From CAKRJP01 sp963658085 (GTDB taxonomy: Bacteria > Bacillota > Clostridia > Lachnospirales > Lachnospiraceae): DNA of 38,202 bases. The stretch lies in NCBI GenBank assembly GCA_963658085.1, contig CAVKOU010000021.1, positions 1 to 38,202 of the forward strand. Direction: 5' to 3'. Position numbers and translations under genes: made by a program. The notes beneath the pieces were generated by a model. That model was given only the letters and a program-made list of their open reading frames with translations. It had not been told where the DNA came from and did not search any database. This document shows positions 8,001-15,774 of this stretch, in pieces (the stretch's first letter is position 1; each line of letters opens with the position of its first letter).

Positions 8001-8032
8001 TGCATTCTAATTATAGCACTTTTAGGAATGCA
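8001..8032 (-). promoter_or_regulatory. parA promoter (extended -10) flanked by inverted arms
   Basis: On the minus strand TGCTATAAT (8010-8018) is an extended -10 element with the perfect hexamer TATAAT. No good -35 hexamer is seen 17 bp upstream. The perfect 7-bp arms TGCATTC (8001-8007) and GAATGCA (8026-8032) bracket this -10 element, and parS site 2 begins 12 bp further upstream. Confidence 0.6.
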
Positions 8033-8043
8033 TATCTATAAAA

Positions 8044-8059
8044 TGTTTCACGTGAAACA
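8044..8059. promoter_or_regulatory. parS site 2 (upstream of parA)
   Basis: Perfect TGTTTCACGTGAAACA; symmetry extends to 18 bp (8043-8060). It sits immediately upstream of the probable parA promoter (roughly positions -38 to -55 from the expected start of transcription), a position from which bound ParB could affect parAB transcription. Confidence 0.97.
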
Positions 8060-8577
8060 TAAATTCAACGATATGCTAAAAATGCCTATTTTATAGAATT
8101 TTCTCTTGTACAACTCTACATAAATGTTTAATTTCATGCCTTTTTTAGTACAAGCAAAGGTTTATTTCACAAAAGACATTCGTAATTCCAACCATATTTA
8201 AACGTTTACTATTGGGATATCACATAACCAATCAGAAACATCATAATTATTAGATTTATAACATTAGGCAAACTATGTTTATTAAGCTTAGGGGATTTTA
8301 TGTTTCAAATAATATTACAAGGCGAATAATTGTATTATTTTTCAATATTGGAAAAATTTAGTAATTTACGTAACTATTCAGTGTTATAAATAGCAGTGTT
8401 CTATGAATATTGGCCTTCATGCTGATAAGCATTTTTATAAAGTGAATTAACCCGTATGAGCAAAAAATCAGTAATAGATATTCATTAGACTTCTACTTAG
8501 TGATCATCATAGTAAAACAAAGAAAATTCACAGAAACAATTTGGCAAACAAAACCCTGAATAGTTGCTGAATTTTAT

Positions 8578-8740
8578 ACAAAAACCTTCTTCTATAATCT
8601 ACTTTTTTTTCTATCTTTTTTGTTGTTATATTCTCCTGTTTTCTTTTCCATCCCATTTTCTTTCTCCACACCTCATCTCAACACTCATTTCCACACTTTT
8701 TTTACTTTTATTCAACTTTTCCGCAACTTTTTTTAACAAA
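8578..8740. other. Pyrimidine-rich tract
   Basis: About 160 bp are overwhelmingly T and C on the plus strand (A/G on the minus strand), with motifs such as TTTTCTTTCTCC and CACACTTTTTTT. It lies between parS sites 2 and 3. An open frame here encodes only low-complexity Phe/Leu/Ser and has no ribosome site. Confidence 0.55.
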
Positions 8741-8826
8741 ATCATTTTCCATCATTTAGATAGCATGTTATGCATTATCTATTTTAATCATGTTTTTTGA
8801 TTTTTATTAACCACACCAAAAAAACT

Positions 8827-8876
8827 AAAAACCCAGACGCAAATGTTTCACGTGAAACATTTGCGTCTGGGTTTTT
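8827..8876. terminator. 50-bp perfect palindrome: rsmG terminator with parS at its centre
   Basis: Arms of 25 bp are perfectly symmetric about 8851/8852, reading AAAAACCCAGACGCAAATG outward from the left and ending in a T run on the right. Read on the minus strand it begins 38 nt after the rsmG stop codon and is followed by TTTTTAGTTTTTTT, so it has the form of an intrinsic terminator for rsmG, and it would work from the other side too. Its central 16 bp are the parS sequence. Confidence 0.8.
8844..8859. promoter_or_regulatory. parS site 3 (in the palindrome downstream of rsmG)
   Basis: A third perfect TGTTTCACGTGAAACA, at the exact centre of the 50-bp palindrome. The GC-rich flanks (CCCAGACGC and GCGTCTGGG) are unlike those of the other two parS sites. 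Confidence 0.97.
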
Positions 8877-8913
8877 TTAATATTTTCCACTTTATTGTCA
8901 GTTAACACACATC

Positions 8914-9630
8914 CTACTTAATAGGTTCTTTTGTCGGTAATCCTGCTTTTCTCGGAAATTTTTTTCCAGTGTTTTTTACTTTTTTTATTCCTACAAATGA
9001 TCTTCCAATATCTGTTCCTAACAGCTGGAATTTATCGACTTTTCCAAGTTTTCCACCTAATACTTTAATAGCAGTCTTACTATTCTCTACTTCCTCGTCA
9101 ATGTCTCCGGATTTATAGGATATGAACTGTCCTCCCACCTTCACATAAGGCAGGCAATATTCACTCAAAGTCGCCAGGTTTGCCACGGCTCTTGATACGC
9201 ACAAATCATATCGTTCTCTATATTGTTCCTGTTTTGCAAAGTCCTCTGCTCTTCCATGAATTGTAGAAATATCTTCTAAATCAGTCTGATTAATTACTTC
9301 GTTTAGGAATTTTATTCTCTTATTTAGTGAATCTAATAGCGTAATATTCAAATGTGGAAATGCAATTTTTAAAGGAATTCCAGGAAATCCTGCTCCTGTT
9401 CCCACATCTATCACCGTACTCACATTATGAATATCCAACACTTTTACAATAGACAAACTATCTATAAAATGTTTTTCTACAACTTCATCATACTCTGTGA
9501 TTCCGGTAAGATTCATCACTTTGTTCCATTCCACCATCAACCGATAGAATTCGTTAAATTGATCAATTTGATGATCTGTAAGTTCAATACCAATCTCTCT
9601 CGCTTTATCTTTTAACAAATTTTCATTCAT
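8914..9630 (-). CDS. rsmG: 16S rRNA (guanine-N7) methyltransferase RsmG (GidB)
   Basis: 238 residues, the standard length. RsmG methylates N7 of G527 (E. coli numbering) of 16S rRNA in the small subunit; loss gives low-level streptomycin resistance in known species. Seen: MVEWNKVMNLTGI early, the SAM-binding glycine motif VIDVGTGAGFPGIPLKI (about residues 73-89), the acidic LLDSLNKRIKFL and the catalytic-region CVSRAVANL. The Lys-rich tail GIKKVKNTGKKFPRKAGLP is usual for the family. It is separated from mnmG by an unusually long 358-bp spacer with an 8-bp tandem repeat and two DnaA boxes, so it may have its own promoter there. The parS palindrome follows it. Confidence 0.96.
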   Translation of the reverse strand: MNENLLKDKAREIGIELTDHQIDQFNEFYRLMVEWNKVMNLTGITEYDEVVEKHFIDSLSIVKVLDIHNVSTVIDVGTGAGFPGIPLKIAFPHLNITLLDSLNKRIKFLNEVINQTDLEDISTIHGRAEDFAKQEQYRERYDLCVSRAVANLATLSEYCLPYVKVGGQFISYKSGDIDEEVENSKTAIKVLGGKLGKVDKFQLLGTDIGRSFVGIKKVKNTGKKFPRKAGLPTKEPIK

Positions 9631-9647
9631 CTTCTTTTTCCATCTCT

Positions 9648-9728
9648 ATCTTAATATCTTAAATATCCTAATATCTTAATATTCTAATATCTTAATATCC
9701 TAACATTTTAACATCCTAACATCTTGAT
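9648..9728. repeat. 8-bp tandem repeat x10 upstream of rsmG
   Basis: Ten consecutive units of 8 bp (one of 9) with consensus ATCYTAAY, such as ATCTTAAT and ATCCTAAC, end 18 bp before the rsmG start codon as read on the minus strand. Units vary at two or three positions. On the mRNA they would read as repeated purine-rich TTAGGAT/TTAAGAT. Confidence 0.9.
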
Positions 9729-9776
9729 TTTAATTTTACTCTCACTTCAATCTTTTACTGTTTTATATCCTCCAAC

Positions 9777-9839
9777 TTATCCACATACCTTATAAAAATT
9801 TGTTATATTTTCACCAAACCTCTCATAAATTGTGGATAA
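9777..9839. promoter_or_regulatory. Pair of inverted DnaA boxes near mnmG (gidA)
   Basis: TTATCCACA at 9777-9785 (plus) and its complement TGTGGATAA at 9831-9839 (minus), 54 bp centre to centre, with AT-rich DNA between. They are about 6.7 kb from dnaA, outside the main oriC. They may regulate rsmG or titrate DnaA, or be a minor origin element; the position beside gidA recalls the gidA-linked origin of enteric bacteria. Confidence 0.6.
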
Positions 9840-9988
9840 ATCATTCTATGTTACAACCTAAAATAAATTCAAAGCATTCTTCCAACTGTAATATTGTTAA
9901 CATTATTAAAATCAGGAACATCACTTTTTATATAGTTTCTGTATGTATATCACCGATTTTATCACCAATCAAGTTAATATATAGTTAG

Positions 9989-11893
9989 CTATTTACTGCT
10001 CAAATATACTAACAGAACCGATATATCTGCCGGAGATACTCCCGATATTCTGGAGGCCTGACCGATGGATTCCGGACGGTATTCTTTCAATTTTTGAACT
10101 GCCTCTAATCGAAGACTGCTTACCTCATCATAATTAAGATCTACAGGAATCTTCTTATTTTCCAACTTCTTAAATTGCTGCACCTGACGCATCTGTCTGG
10201 TAATATATCCCTCATATTTGATAGAAATATCCACCTGCTCAATAATCTCATCTTTTAAACATTCCGGAAGCTCTGGTCTGGTTTTATCCACATCTTCCAA
10301 AATTTCATAGCTAAGTTCCGGTCTGCGGATTAACTCTGCCAAGGTAGTTCCTGAAGTCAATAAAGTACTTCCGTGTTCTTCTAAGAGCTTCTGTACTTTC
10401 TCACTGGTTCCTACATGAACGCCTTTTAATCGTTCTATCTCTGATTCGATCAAAGCTTCTTTTTGTTTCAATCTCTCATATCTCTCATCAGAAATAAGTC
10501 CAATCTCATATCCTAATTCTGTCAATCTCTGATCCGCATTATCCTGTCTTAATAGCAAGCGATACTCTGCCCTGGAGGTCATCATTCGATACGGTTCACG
10601 GCTCTCTTTTGTAACCAGATCATCGATAAGGACTCCTATATATCCCTGGGATCTATCTATAACTATCGGCTCATGTCCATGAAGTTTTCTTGCAGCATTT
10701 ATGCCGGCTAATAGCCCCTGCGCTGCCGCCTCCTCATAACCGGAACTTCCGTTAAACTGTCCTCCACTGAACATTCCCTCAATATTCTTAAATTCAAGGG
10801 AAGGCTTCAGCTGTCTGGCATCGATGCAATCATATTCTATAGCATAAGCATTTCTTACGATCTTTGCATTTTCAAGCCCTGCCACACTTCGGTACATTTC
10901 ATACTGTACATCCTCCGGCAAGGAGCTTGACATTCCTCCGATATACATTTCATTCGTATTTAGACCCTCTGGTTCAATGAAAACCTGATGTCTGTCTTTA
11001 TCAGAAAATTTAACCACTTTATCTTCAATTGACGGACAATATCTCGGACCTGTTCCCTCGATCATTCCTGAGTAAAGAGGAGATCTATCCAGGTTATTTT
11101 TGATAATTTCATGAGTTTTAAGATTGGTATAAGTAAGCCAACAGGATACCTGCTCCTTTTGTACACTTTCCGGATCTGTAGTAAAGGAAAACGGTACCAC
11201 TCTTTCATCACCAAACTGCTCTTCCATCTTACTAAAATCAATGGAATTTTTATCGATACGGGCCGGAGTTCCTGTCTTAAATCGATTCATTTTTATGCCC
11301 AATTCTTTCAGACAATCCGTAAGATAATTTGCCGCCTGCAATCCATTTGGCCCTGTATGATTGCTTACATCTCCGTAAATACATCTGGCACGAAGGTAGG
11401 TTCCGGTACAAAGTACCACCGCCTTACATCTGTAAATAGCCCCAGAATAGGTCTGAACGCCTGTGATCTTATTATCCTCCGTCAGAATATTTACAACCTC
11501 TCCCTGCTTCACTTCCAGGTTCTCTTGGTTCTCCAAAACCTGCCTCATAGTCCTGCTGTAACTAGCCTTATCTGCCTGGGCTCTTAAGGAATGAACCGCC
11601 GGTCCCTTAGACTTATTTAACATCTTAGACTGTATAAATGTCTGGTCAATGACCTTTCCCATCTCTCCACCAAGAGCATCCAACTCCCTTACCAAATGTC
11701 CCTTAGAACTTCCTCCTACATTCGGATTACAAGGCATCAGGGCAATGCTATCTACACTAACCGTAAACACAATGGTTTTACAGCCAAGCCTCGCACAAGC
11801 TAATGCAGCTTCACAGCCTGCATGTCCGGCTCCTATTACAACAACATCATACGTATCTTTATTTTCCCATACAGAATTTGCTGAATATCTCAT
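9989..11893 (-). CDS. mnmG: tRNA uridine-5-carboxymethylaminomethyl modification enzyme MnmG (GidA)
   Basis: 634 residues, full length. With MnmE it installs the cmnm5 group at the wobble uridine (U34) of several tRNAs, using FAD, NADH, glycine and methylene-THF. Seen: the FAD-binding VVIGAGHAGCEAALA near residues 18-32, the GidA signature regions NPNVGGSSKGHLVRELDALGG and GMFSGGQFNGSSGYEEAAAQG, and the C-terminal helical domain for MnmE/tRNA binding (SGVSPADISVLLVYL). Its first 35 bp overlap the 3' end of mnmE in another frame, so the two partners are translationally coupled. A GTG at codon 8 could be an alternative start, but the first ATG is used here. Confidence 0.96.
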   Translation of the reverse strand: MRYSANSVWENKDTYDVVVIGAGHAGCEAALACARLGCKTIVFTVSVDSIALMPCNPNVGGSSKGHLVRELDALGGEMGKVIDQTFIQSKMLNKSKGPAVHSLRAQADKASYSRTMRQVLENQENLEVKQGEVVNILTEDNKITGVQTYSGAIYRCKAVVLCTGTYLRARCIYGDVSNHTGPNGLQAANYLTDCLKELGIKMNRFKTGTPARIDKNSIDFSKMEEQFGDERVVPFSFTTDPESVQKEQVSCWLTYTNLKTHEIIKNNLDRSPLYSGMIEGTGPRYCPSIEDKVVKFSDKDRHQVFIEPEGLNTNEMYIGGMSSSLPEDVQYEMYRSVAGLENAKIVRNAYAIEYDCIDARQLKPSLEFKNIEGMFSGGQFNGSSGYEEAAAQGLLAGINAARKLHGHEPIVIDRSQGYIGVLIDDLVTKESREPYRMMTSRAEYRLLLRQDNADQRLTELGYEIGLISDERYERLKQKEALIESEIERLKGVHVGTSEKVQKLLEEHGSTLLTSGTTLAELIRRPELSYEILEDVDKTRPELPECLKDEIIEQVDISIKYEGYITRQMRQVQQFKKLENKKIPVDLNYDEVSSLRLEAVQKLKEYRPESIGQASRISGVSPADISVLLVYLSSK

Positions 11894-13268
11894 TTACTAA
11901 ATCTTCTCCTATCGTTTCTCCTGTAATACTTCCTAGCAATTCATATGCGTCCATCAAATCTATAGAATAAAAATCCTCCGGCATTCCCATCTCTATACTC
12001 TCCAACACTTTTTCAAGAGCCGACTTTGCATCTTTCAAAGCAGTTTTATGTCTCACATTGGTAATATAGATTTCGTTATTAAATGCAAGATTTCCTTCAA
12101 AAAACATATTCTTAATAGTTTCTTCTAATTCTTCCACACCATTTTGTTGTTTTGCTGAAAATTCTATTATATTTATATCATTTAAATTATTTGATCTATT
12201 TTCATCACATATTCTTTTTATATCCTCTTCGGTTACCACCGTATCCAAATCCGTTTTATTAAGCAATATGATGGTTTTCTTATTTTTGATCAGCTCAAAT
12301 ATCTCTTCATCACTATCATCCAACGGTACAGAAGCATCGATTACATAAAGAATCAAATCCGCTAATTCCGCCTGTTCTCTGGCTTTGTCAACGCCAATTT
12401 GTTCCACCAGATCTCCCGTTTCCCTGATTCCTGCAGTATCTATGATATTAAGTGAAATCCCCTGCAAATTGATATGCTCTTCCAAGGTATCTCTGGTGGT
12501 TCCTGCAATATCCGTTACAATGGCTCGATCTTCTTTTACCAGCAAATTTAAAAGGGATGATTTACCTGCATTTGGCTTTCCTAATATAACGGTCTTAAGC
12601 CCCTCTTTAATGATTCTTCCATCCTCGCAGGTATTAAGAAGGGACTGAATTTCCTTCAATAATTCATCCACCACAACCTTCAAAGTCTCCCCGTATCCAT
12701 CCACACTAATGTGTTCCGGATCATCTAAAGCAGTCTCTATAAATGCCGTATGATAAATGATTTTACTCCTTATCTCAGTGATTTTATTTCTTACATTTCC
12801 CTTTAACTGCTCGATTGAGCTCTGAAGAGCATACTCATTTTGAGATACGATCAAGTCTCCCACAGCCTCCGCCTGTGACAAGTCCATCTTCCCGTTTAAG
12901 AAAGCTCTTTTCGTAAATTCGCCGGGCTCTGCGGGCCTTGCTCCGTTCTTGATCAGAACCTCCAGAATCCTCTTCATAACAAAGACACCGCCATGACAGT
13001 TAATTTCTACCGTATCCTCTCCTGTGTAGGTATGAGGGCCTCTCATAAGCATTATCAACACTTCATCAATCGTCTCCCCTTCATCAGCGATATAGCCATA
13101 ATGAATGGTATGCGTCTTCTGCTCGCTCAGTCTCTTATTCGATTTACTCACATAAACCTTATCAGCAATCTCTACAGCCTCGCTGCCACTCATCCGGACG
13201 ATTCCAATACCGGAATTACTCATGGCTGTTGATATAGCTGCGATTGTTGTATCTATATTTTTCAACAT
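11859..13268 (-). CDS. mnmE: tRNA modification GTPase MnmE (TrmE)
   Basis: 469 residues. MnmE is the GTPase partner of MnmG in wobble-uridine modification. Seen: the N-terminal folate-binding domain (DTIAAISTAM-like start, GIGIVRMSG), the central helices, then a G domain with GKPNAGKSSLLN (P-loop, about residues 232-243), DIAGTTRDT (switch I), DTAGIRETGDLVEQIG (switch II) and NKTDL (base recognition). It ends in FCMGK, the C-terminal CxGK motif that supplies the essential cysteine. AGGGGG lies before the start codon (minus strand). The leader upstream is an AT-rich repeat array, after a probable terminator behind jag, so mnmE may start a separate transcript. Confidence 0.97.
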   Translation of the reverse strand: MLKNIDTTIAAISTAMSNSGIGIVRMSGSEAVEIADKVYVSKSNKRLSEQKTHTIHYGYIADEGETIDEVLIMLMRGPHTYTGEDTVEINCHGGVFVMKRILEVLIKNGARPAEPGEFTKRAFLNGKMDLSQAEAVGDLIVSQNEYALQSSIEQLKGNVRNKITEIRSKIIYHTAFIETALDDPEHISVDGYGETLKVVVDELLKEIQSLLNTCEDGRIIKEGLKTVILGKPNAGKSSLLNLLVKEDRAIVTDIAGTTRDTLEEHINLQGISLNIIDTAGIRETGDLVEQIGVDKAREQAELADLILYVIDASVPLDDSDEEIFELIKNKKTIILLNKTDLDTVVTEEDIKRICDENRSNNLNDINIIEFSAKQQNGVEELEETIKNMFFEGNLAFNNEIYITNVRHKTALKDAKSALEKVLESIEMGMPEDFYSIDLMDAYELLGSITGETIGEDLVNEIFSKFCMGK

Positions 13269-13279
13269 GTGAGTCCCCC

Positions 13280-13376
13280 TTTTTTCTATATATTTTCTAT
13301 ATATATTTTCTATATTTTTCTATATCTTTCTATATATATTTTCCTATATGTTTCTATATAACTTTCTATATAACTT
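13280..13376. repeat. AT-rich tandem repeat (TTTCTATAT core x8) upstream of mnmE
   Basis: Eight imperfect copies of a 10-13 bp unit with core TTTCTATAT (one copy TTTCCTATAT) occupy most of the jag-mnmE spacer and end about 12 bp before the mnmE start. In the mRNA they read as repeated ATATAGAAA. A plus-strand open frame across it is only this repeat translated. Confidence 0.9.
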
Positions 13377-13461
13377 ATTTTAAATGTTCAGAACCACATT
13401 TGCAAAATCTACTCTGCTATCTTTTACTTTTGCTCATGTGGTTACTTCTTCATATAAACAT

Positions 13462-13486
13462 AAAGGGAGCTTTTGACGGCTCCCCT
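13462..13486 (-). terminator. Probable terminator after jag
   Basis: On the minus strand AAGGGGAGC pairs with GCTCCCTTT (one unpaired base) around CGTCAAAA, 12 nt after the jag stop, then ATGTTTATATG. The stem is good but the T tract is poor, so partial read-through to mnmE is likely. Confidence 0.5.
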
Positions 13487-13497
13487 TACAAATTCTT

Positions 13498-14415
13498 TTA
13501 TTTATCTCTATTGCGTACATAAGTAACAACTACTTTTCTGTAAGGCTCTTCACCTTCACTGTGTGTTGCTACTGCAGGATCTGCCTGCAATGTAGAATGA
13601 ATGATTCTTCTCTCGTAAGGATTCATAGGCTCAAGAGAAACAGTTCTTCTTGACTTCTTTACCTTGCTTGCAATATTTCTTGCAAGATTCTCAAGAGTAT
13701 CTTTTCTTCTACTTCTGTAATTCTCAGTATCCAACTTCACACGAACATATCCGCTCTGTGCTTTGTTAGCTACACGGTTGGTTAAATATTGAAGAGAATC
13801 TAATGTCTGTCCTCTCTTACCGATGAGGATTCCCATGTTCTCACCCTCAACATTAATTGCAAGGGCTCCCTCTTCATCAACCTTAGAAGTTACCTTCACA
13901 TCTCCCATATCCATTGCATTTAATACATCGTAAATGAATTTCTCGCATGCTTCGATGGTGGCATCTTCTACTTTTGCAAGTTCTACTTCCTTCTTTACAG
14001 GAGCTTCCTTTGTATATTCTTTCTTAGGAGCTCTTTTCTTAGAAGATTTCTCAAACTTCTTTTCCGGATACTTCTCACTCTTATGTGATTTTTCTTCTTT
14101 CTTTGTATCCTCTTTTACTTCTTTCTTTTCTTCTTTGACAGCAGGTGCTACTTCTTCTTTCACTTCTGCTTTCTCAGATTCTACCTTCTCAGATTCTTCT
14201 TTTACAGGCTCTTCCTGAACGGATTCTTCTACTACAGGTTCATCCTCTTTCTTTCTGGCTTTGATCACTGCCTGCTTCATGCCGATACCTAAGAATCCAG
14301 CACTACCCTTTTCAATCACCTCATAATCCAGATGATCTCTTGTTACGCCTAACTGGATTTGTGCTTCAGTAATTGCATCTTCAACATTCTTTGCTGATAC
14401 TGTAATAAATTCCAT
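13498..14415 (-). CDS. jag: Jag/KhpB (EloR) RNA-binding protein
   Basis: 305 residues. Jag (SpoIIIJ-associated protein, KhpB/EloR) is a cytoplasmic RNA-binding protein tied to cell elongation and to YidC. Seen: an N-terminal Jag-N domain (1-52, ending GFLGIGMKQAVI), a long Lys/Glu/Val-rich linker (about 55-150) rich in EEPVKEE-like repeats, a KH domain with GILIGKRGQTLDSLQ (about 198-212), and a C-terminal R3H domain with RRIIHSTLQADPAV and HSEGEEPYRKVVV (about 270-298). The linker is longer than in many relatives and would be disordered. It starts 12 nt after the yidC stop, in the conserved rnpA-yidD-yidC-jag series. Confidence 0.94.
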   Translation of the reverse strand: MEFITVSAKNVEDAITEAQIQLGVTRDHLDYEVIEKGSAGFLGIGMKQAVIKARKKEDEPVVEESVQEEPVKEESEKVESEKAEVKEEVAPAVKEEKKEVKEDTKKEEKSHKSEKYPEKKFEKSSKKRAPKKEYTKEAPVKKEVELAKVEDATIEACEKFIYDVLNAMDMGDVKVTSKVDEEGALAINVEGENMGILIGKRGQTLDSLQYLTNRVANKAQSGYVRVKLDTENYRSRRKDTLENLARNIASKVKKSRRTVSLEPMNPYERRIIHSTLQADPAVATHSEGEEPYRKVVVTYVRNRDK

Positions 14416-14427
14416 GATAGCCGCCCC

Positions 14428-15510
14428 CTAATTATTTTCGTTAAATTTCTTGACCATGTTTGCCTTAGAAGCAAGACTTCCTGCTTTTGCATTCTTAGCC
14501 TTCTCCTTAGCAGCCTCTACCTTGGCTTCTTTTTCCTTTGTATCTTGTACATTTACCTTAGAAGCTGACTTGCTGAGAGTCTTGGTGTTCTGCTGAGCCA
14601 TAGCATTGATACGATCAGCTTTCTCACCTCTTTGCTGTTTCTTCTTAGCAGCCTTCTCTTTGTTCTTCTCTACAAGCTCTTCCAAAGACATTTTGGATAA
14701 ATGCTTGTTAATTGCTACCTGCTGTACGATACGTACTACAGCACTGACGATCCAGTATACACCGATACCTGTAGGTAATGTAAATACCATGAAAACTGAG
14801 AACAGTGGCATCGTAATCATCATACTGTTCATAGAACTTGCCATCGGATTATCCTGCATCATCTCTTTCTGTCCGCTCATTGCCTGAGAAAGTTTGATAC
14901 TTGCAAACTGCGTCGCACCAGACAATACCGGAAGAATAATTGCTGTAATGATAATGACAACAGCCGGCAGATCATAGCTGCCTGCATTCTTGATCAAAGT
15001 TGTAGGTGATACTGTCATATCCGGGATTGTAAGGAATGTATTTACAATAGCCGGTGCATTTTTCATAGCCGGCACATAATCCTGGATATTATAAATGACT
15101 GGGTACAATGCAAAAAGTAAAGGCATCTGAATCAATAATGGAAGGCATCCTCCCATCATAGATACACCGTACTTGTCATAAACCTGCTGAATTTCTTCCT
15201 GCTGAGCCAAAGTAGCTGCCTGATCTAAGGATCTTCCTTTACTCTTCTCTTTATACTTCTTCTGAATCGCTTTGATCTCCGGATTCATAGCAGCTGTCAT
15301 TCGAGATGATCTCTGCTGTGTCACCGTAAGAGGAAGCATAAGAGTATATACCAAAATGGTATAAATAATGATCGAAAGACCAACCAATCCTGCATCACTA
15401 GGTAACGTACTGTCCAAGGTCTGATAGATAAAGTTCATGACCTTACCTAACAGCCAGCATAACTGTCCTACGATTGGCCAGCTTGCTGCAGTAAGTAAAC
15501 TTGGTGCCAT
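14428..15510 (-). CDS. yidC: Membrane protein insertase YidC (SpoIIIJ/Oxa1 family)
   Basis: 360 residues from the start chosen. YidC inserts membrane proteins alone or with SecYEG. Seen: an N-terminal hydrophobic segment, a membrane helix near residues 45-65 (LSIIIYTILVYTLMLPLT), the substrate-groove arginine region QQRSSRMTAAMNPEIKAIQ, then three further hydrophobic segments (about 120-140, 180-205, 245-275) and a very basic Lys/Ala C-terminal tail, as in Gram-positive homologues that bind the ribosome. I start at the ATG at 15510 because GGAGG (15519-15523) is 8 nt before it; a TTG seven codons earlier has no ribosome site, and the intervening ATG contains that GGAGG. No lipobox is visible, unlike Bacillus SpoIIIJ. 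Confidence 0.94.
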   Translation of the reverse strand: MAPSLLTAASWPIVGQLCWLLGKVMNFIYQTLDSTLPSDAGLVGLSIIIYTILVYTLMLPLTVTQQRSSRMTAAMNPEIKAIQKKYKEKSKGRSLDQAATLAQQEEIQQVYDKYGVSMMGGCLPLLIQMPLLFALYPVIYNIQDYVPAMKNAPAIVNTFLTIPDMTVSPTTLIKNAGSYDLPAVVIIITAIILPVLSGATQFASIKLSQAMSGQKEMMQDNPMASSMNSMMITMPLFSVFMVFTLPTGIGVYWIVSAVVRIVQQVAINKHLSKMSLEELVEKNKEKAAKKKQQRGEKADRINAMAQQNTKTLSKSASKVNVQDTKEKEAKVEAAKEKAKNAKAGSLASKANMVKKFNENN

Positions 15511-15549
15511 AATCAATTCCTCCATATTCAATTTTTTTGTTTCACAACA

Positions 15550-15762
15550 TCAAGGAACAGGGTCATATCCGCCCTTTGAAAAAGGATTACAACGTAATAT
15601 ACGATATGCAGCAAGGCCACCTCCCTTAAGCGCTCCGTACTTTTCTACCGCCTCAATGGCATAGCACGAGCAAGTGGGATAATATTTACAAGTAGGGCCT
15701 CCCTTTAGTGCTGATAAATACTTCTGATAAAACCTTATACACCCTATCAGAAACCTTTTCAT
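15550..15762 (-). CDS. yidD: YidD, membrane protein insertion efficiency factor
   Basis: 70 residues, the usual size. YidD is a small inner-face membrane-associated protein that aids YidC-dependent insertion. Seen: an N-terminal amphipathic/hydrophobic helix (MKRFLIGCIRFYQKYLSALK), the cysteine-containing core CKYYPTCSCYAIEAVEKYGA and the C-terminal RILRCNPFSKGGYDPVP, all hallmark segments. It is placed between rnpA (12 nt upstream) and yidC, in the conserved order. Confidence 0.95.
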   Translation of the reverse strand: MKRFLIGCIRFYQKYLSALKGGPTCKYYPTCSCYAIEAVEKYGALKGGGLAAYRILRCNPFSKGGYDPVP

Positions 15763-15774
15763 ATTACGTGACTC

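Larger units (their letters stand above)
7939..8913. other. Gene-free interval between parA and rsmG (about 975 bp)
   Basis: No convincing coding region on either strand: frames are short, lack ribosome sites or are built of low-complexity sequence. Contents from left to right: a 17-bp inverted repeat (7963-7979), the parA promoter with flanking TGCATTC/GAATGCA arms (8001-8032), parS site 2 (8044-8059), roughly 500 bp of AT-rich DNA in which I see nothing specific, a strongly pyrimidine-rich tract (about 8578-8740) and parS site 3 inside a 50-bp palindrome (8827-8876). Confidence 0.7.
9631..9988. other. Spacer between rsmG and mnmG: repeat array and DnaA boxes
   Basis: 358 bp without a gene. 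It contains the 8-bp tandem array (9648-9728), two perfect inversely oriented DnaA boxes (9777-9785 on plus, 9831-9839 on minus) and an AT-rich stretch up to the mnmG stop, including a direct repeat of ATCACC near 9950-9970. No strong terminator hairpin after mnmG is seen. Confidence 0.65.

Noticed and set aside
8564..8800. 78-codon open frame on the plus strand between parA and rsmG
   Set aside because: Encodes Phe/Leu/Ser low complexity from the polypyrimidine tract, has no ribosome site and runs against its neighbours.
10284..10292. Perfect DnaA box within mnmG as an origin element on its own
   Set aside because: It encodes Val-Asp-Lys and is explained by codons; kept only as context for the nearby pair.
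11111..11587. 158-codon plus-strand frame opposite mnmG
   Set aside because: Shadow of a highly conserved gene; no supporting signals.
13244..13522. 92-codon plus-strand frame across the jag-mnmE spacer
   Set aside because: Mostly a translation of the TTTCTATAT repeats (Tyr/Ile/Phe) and overlaps real genes at both ends.
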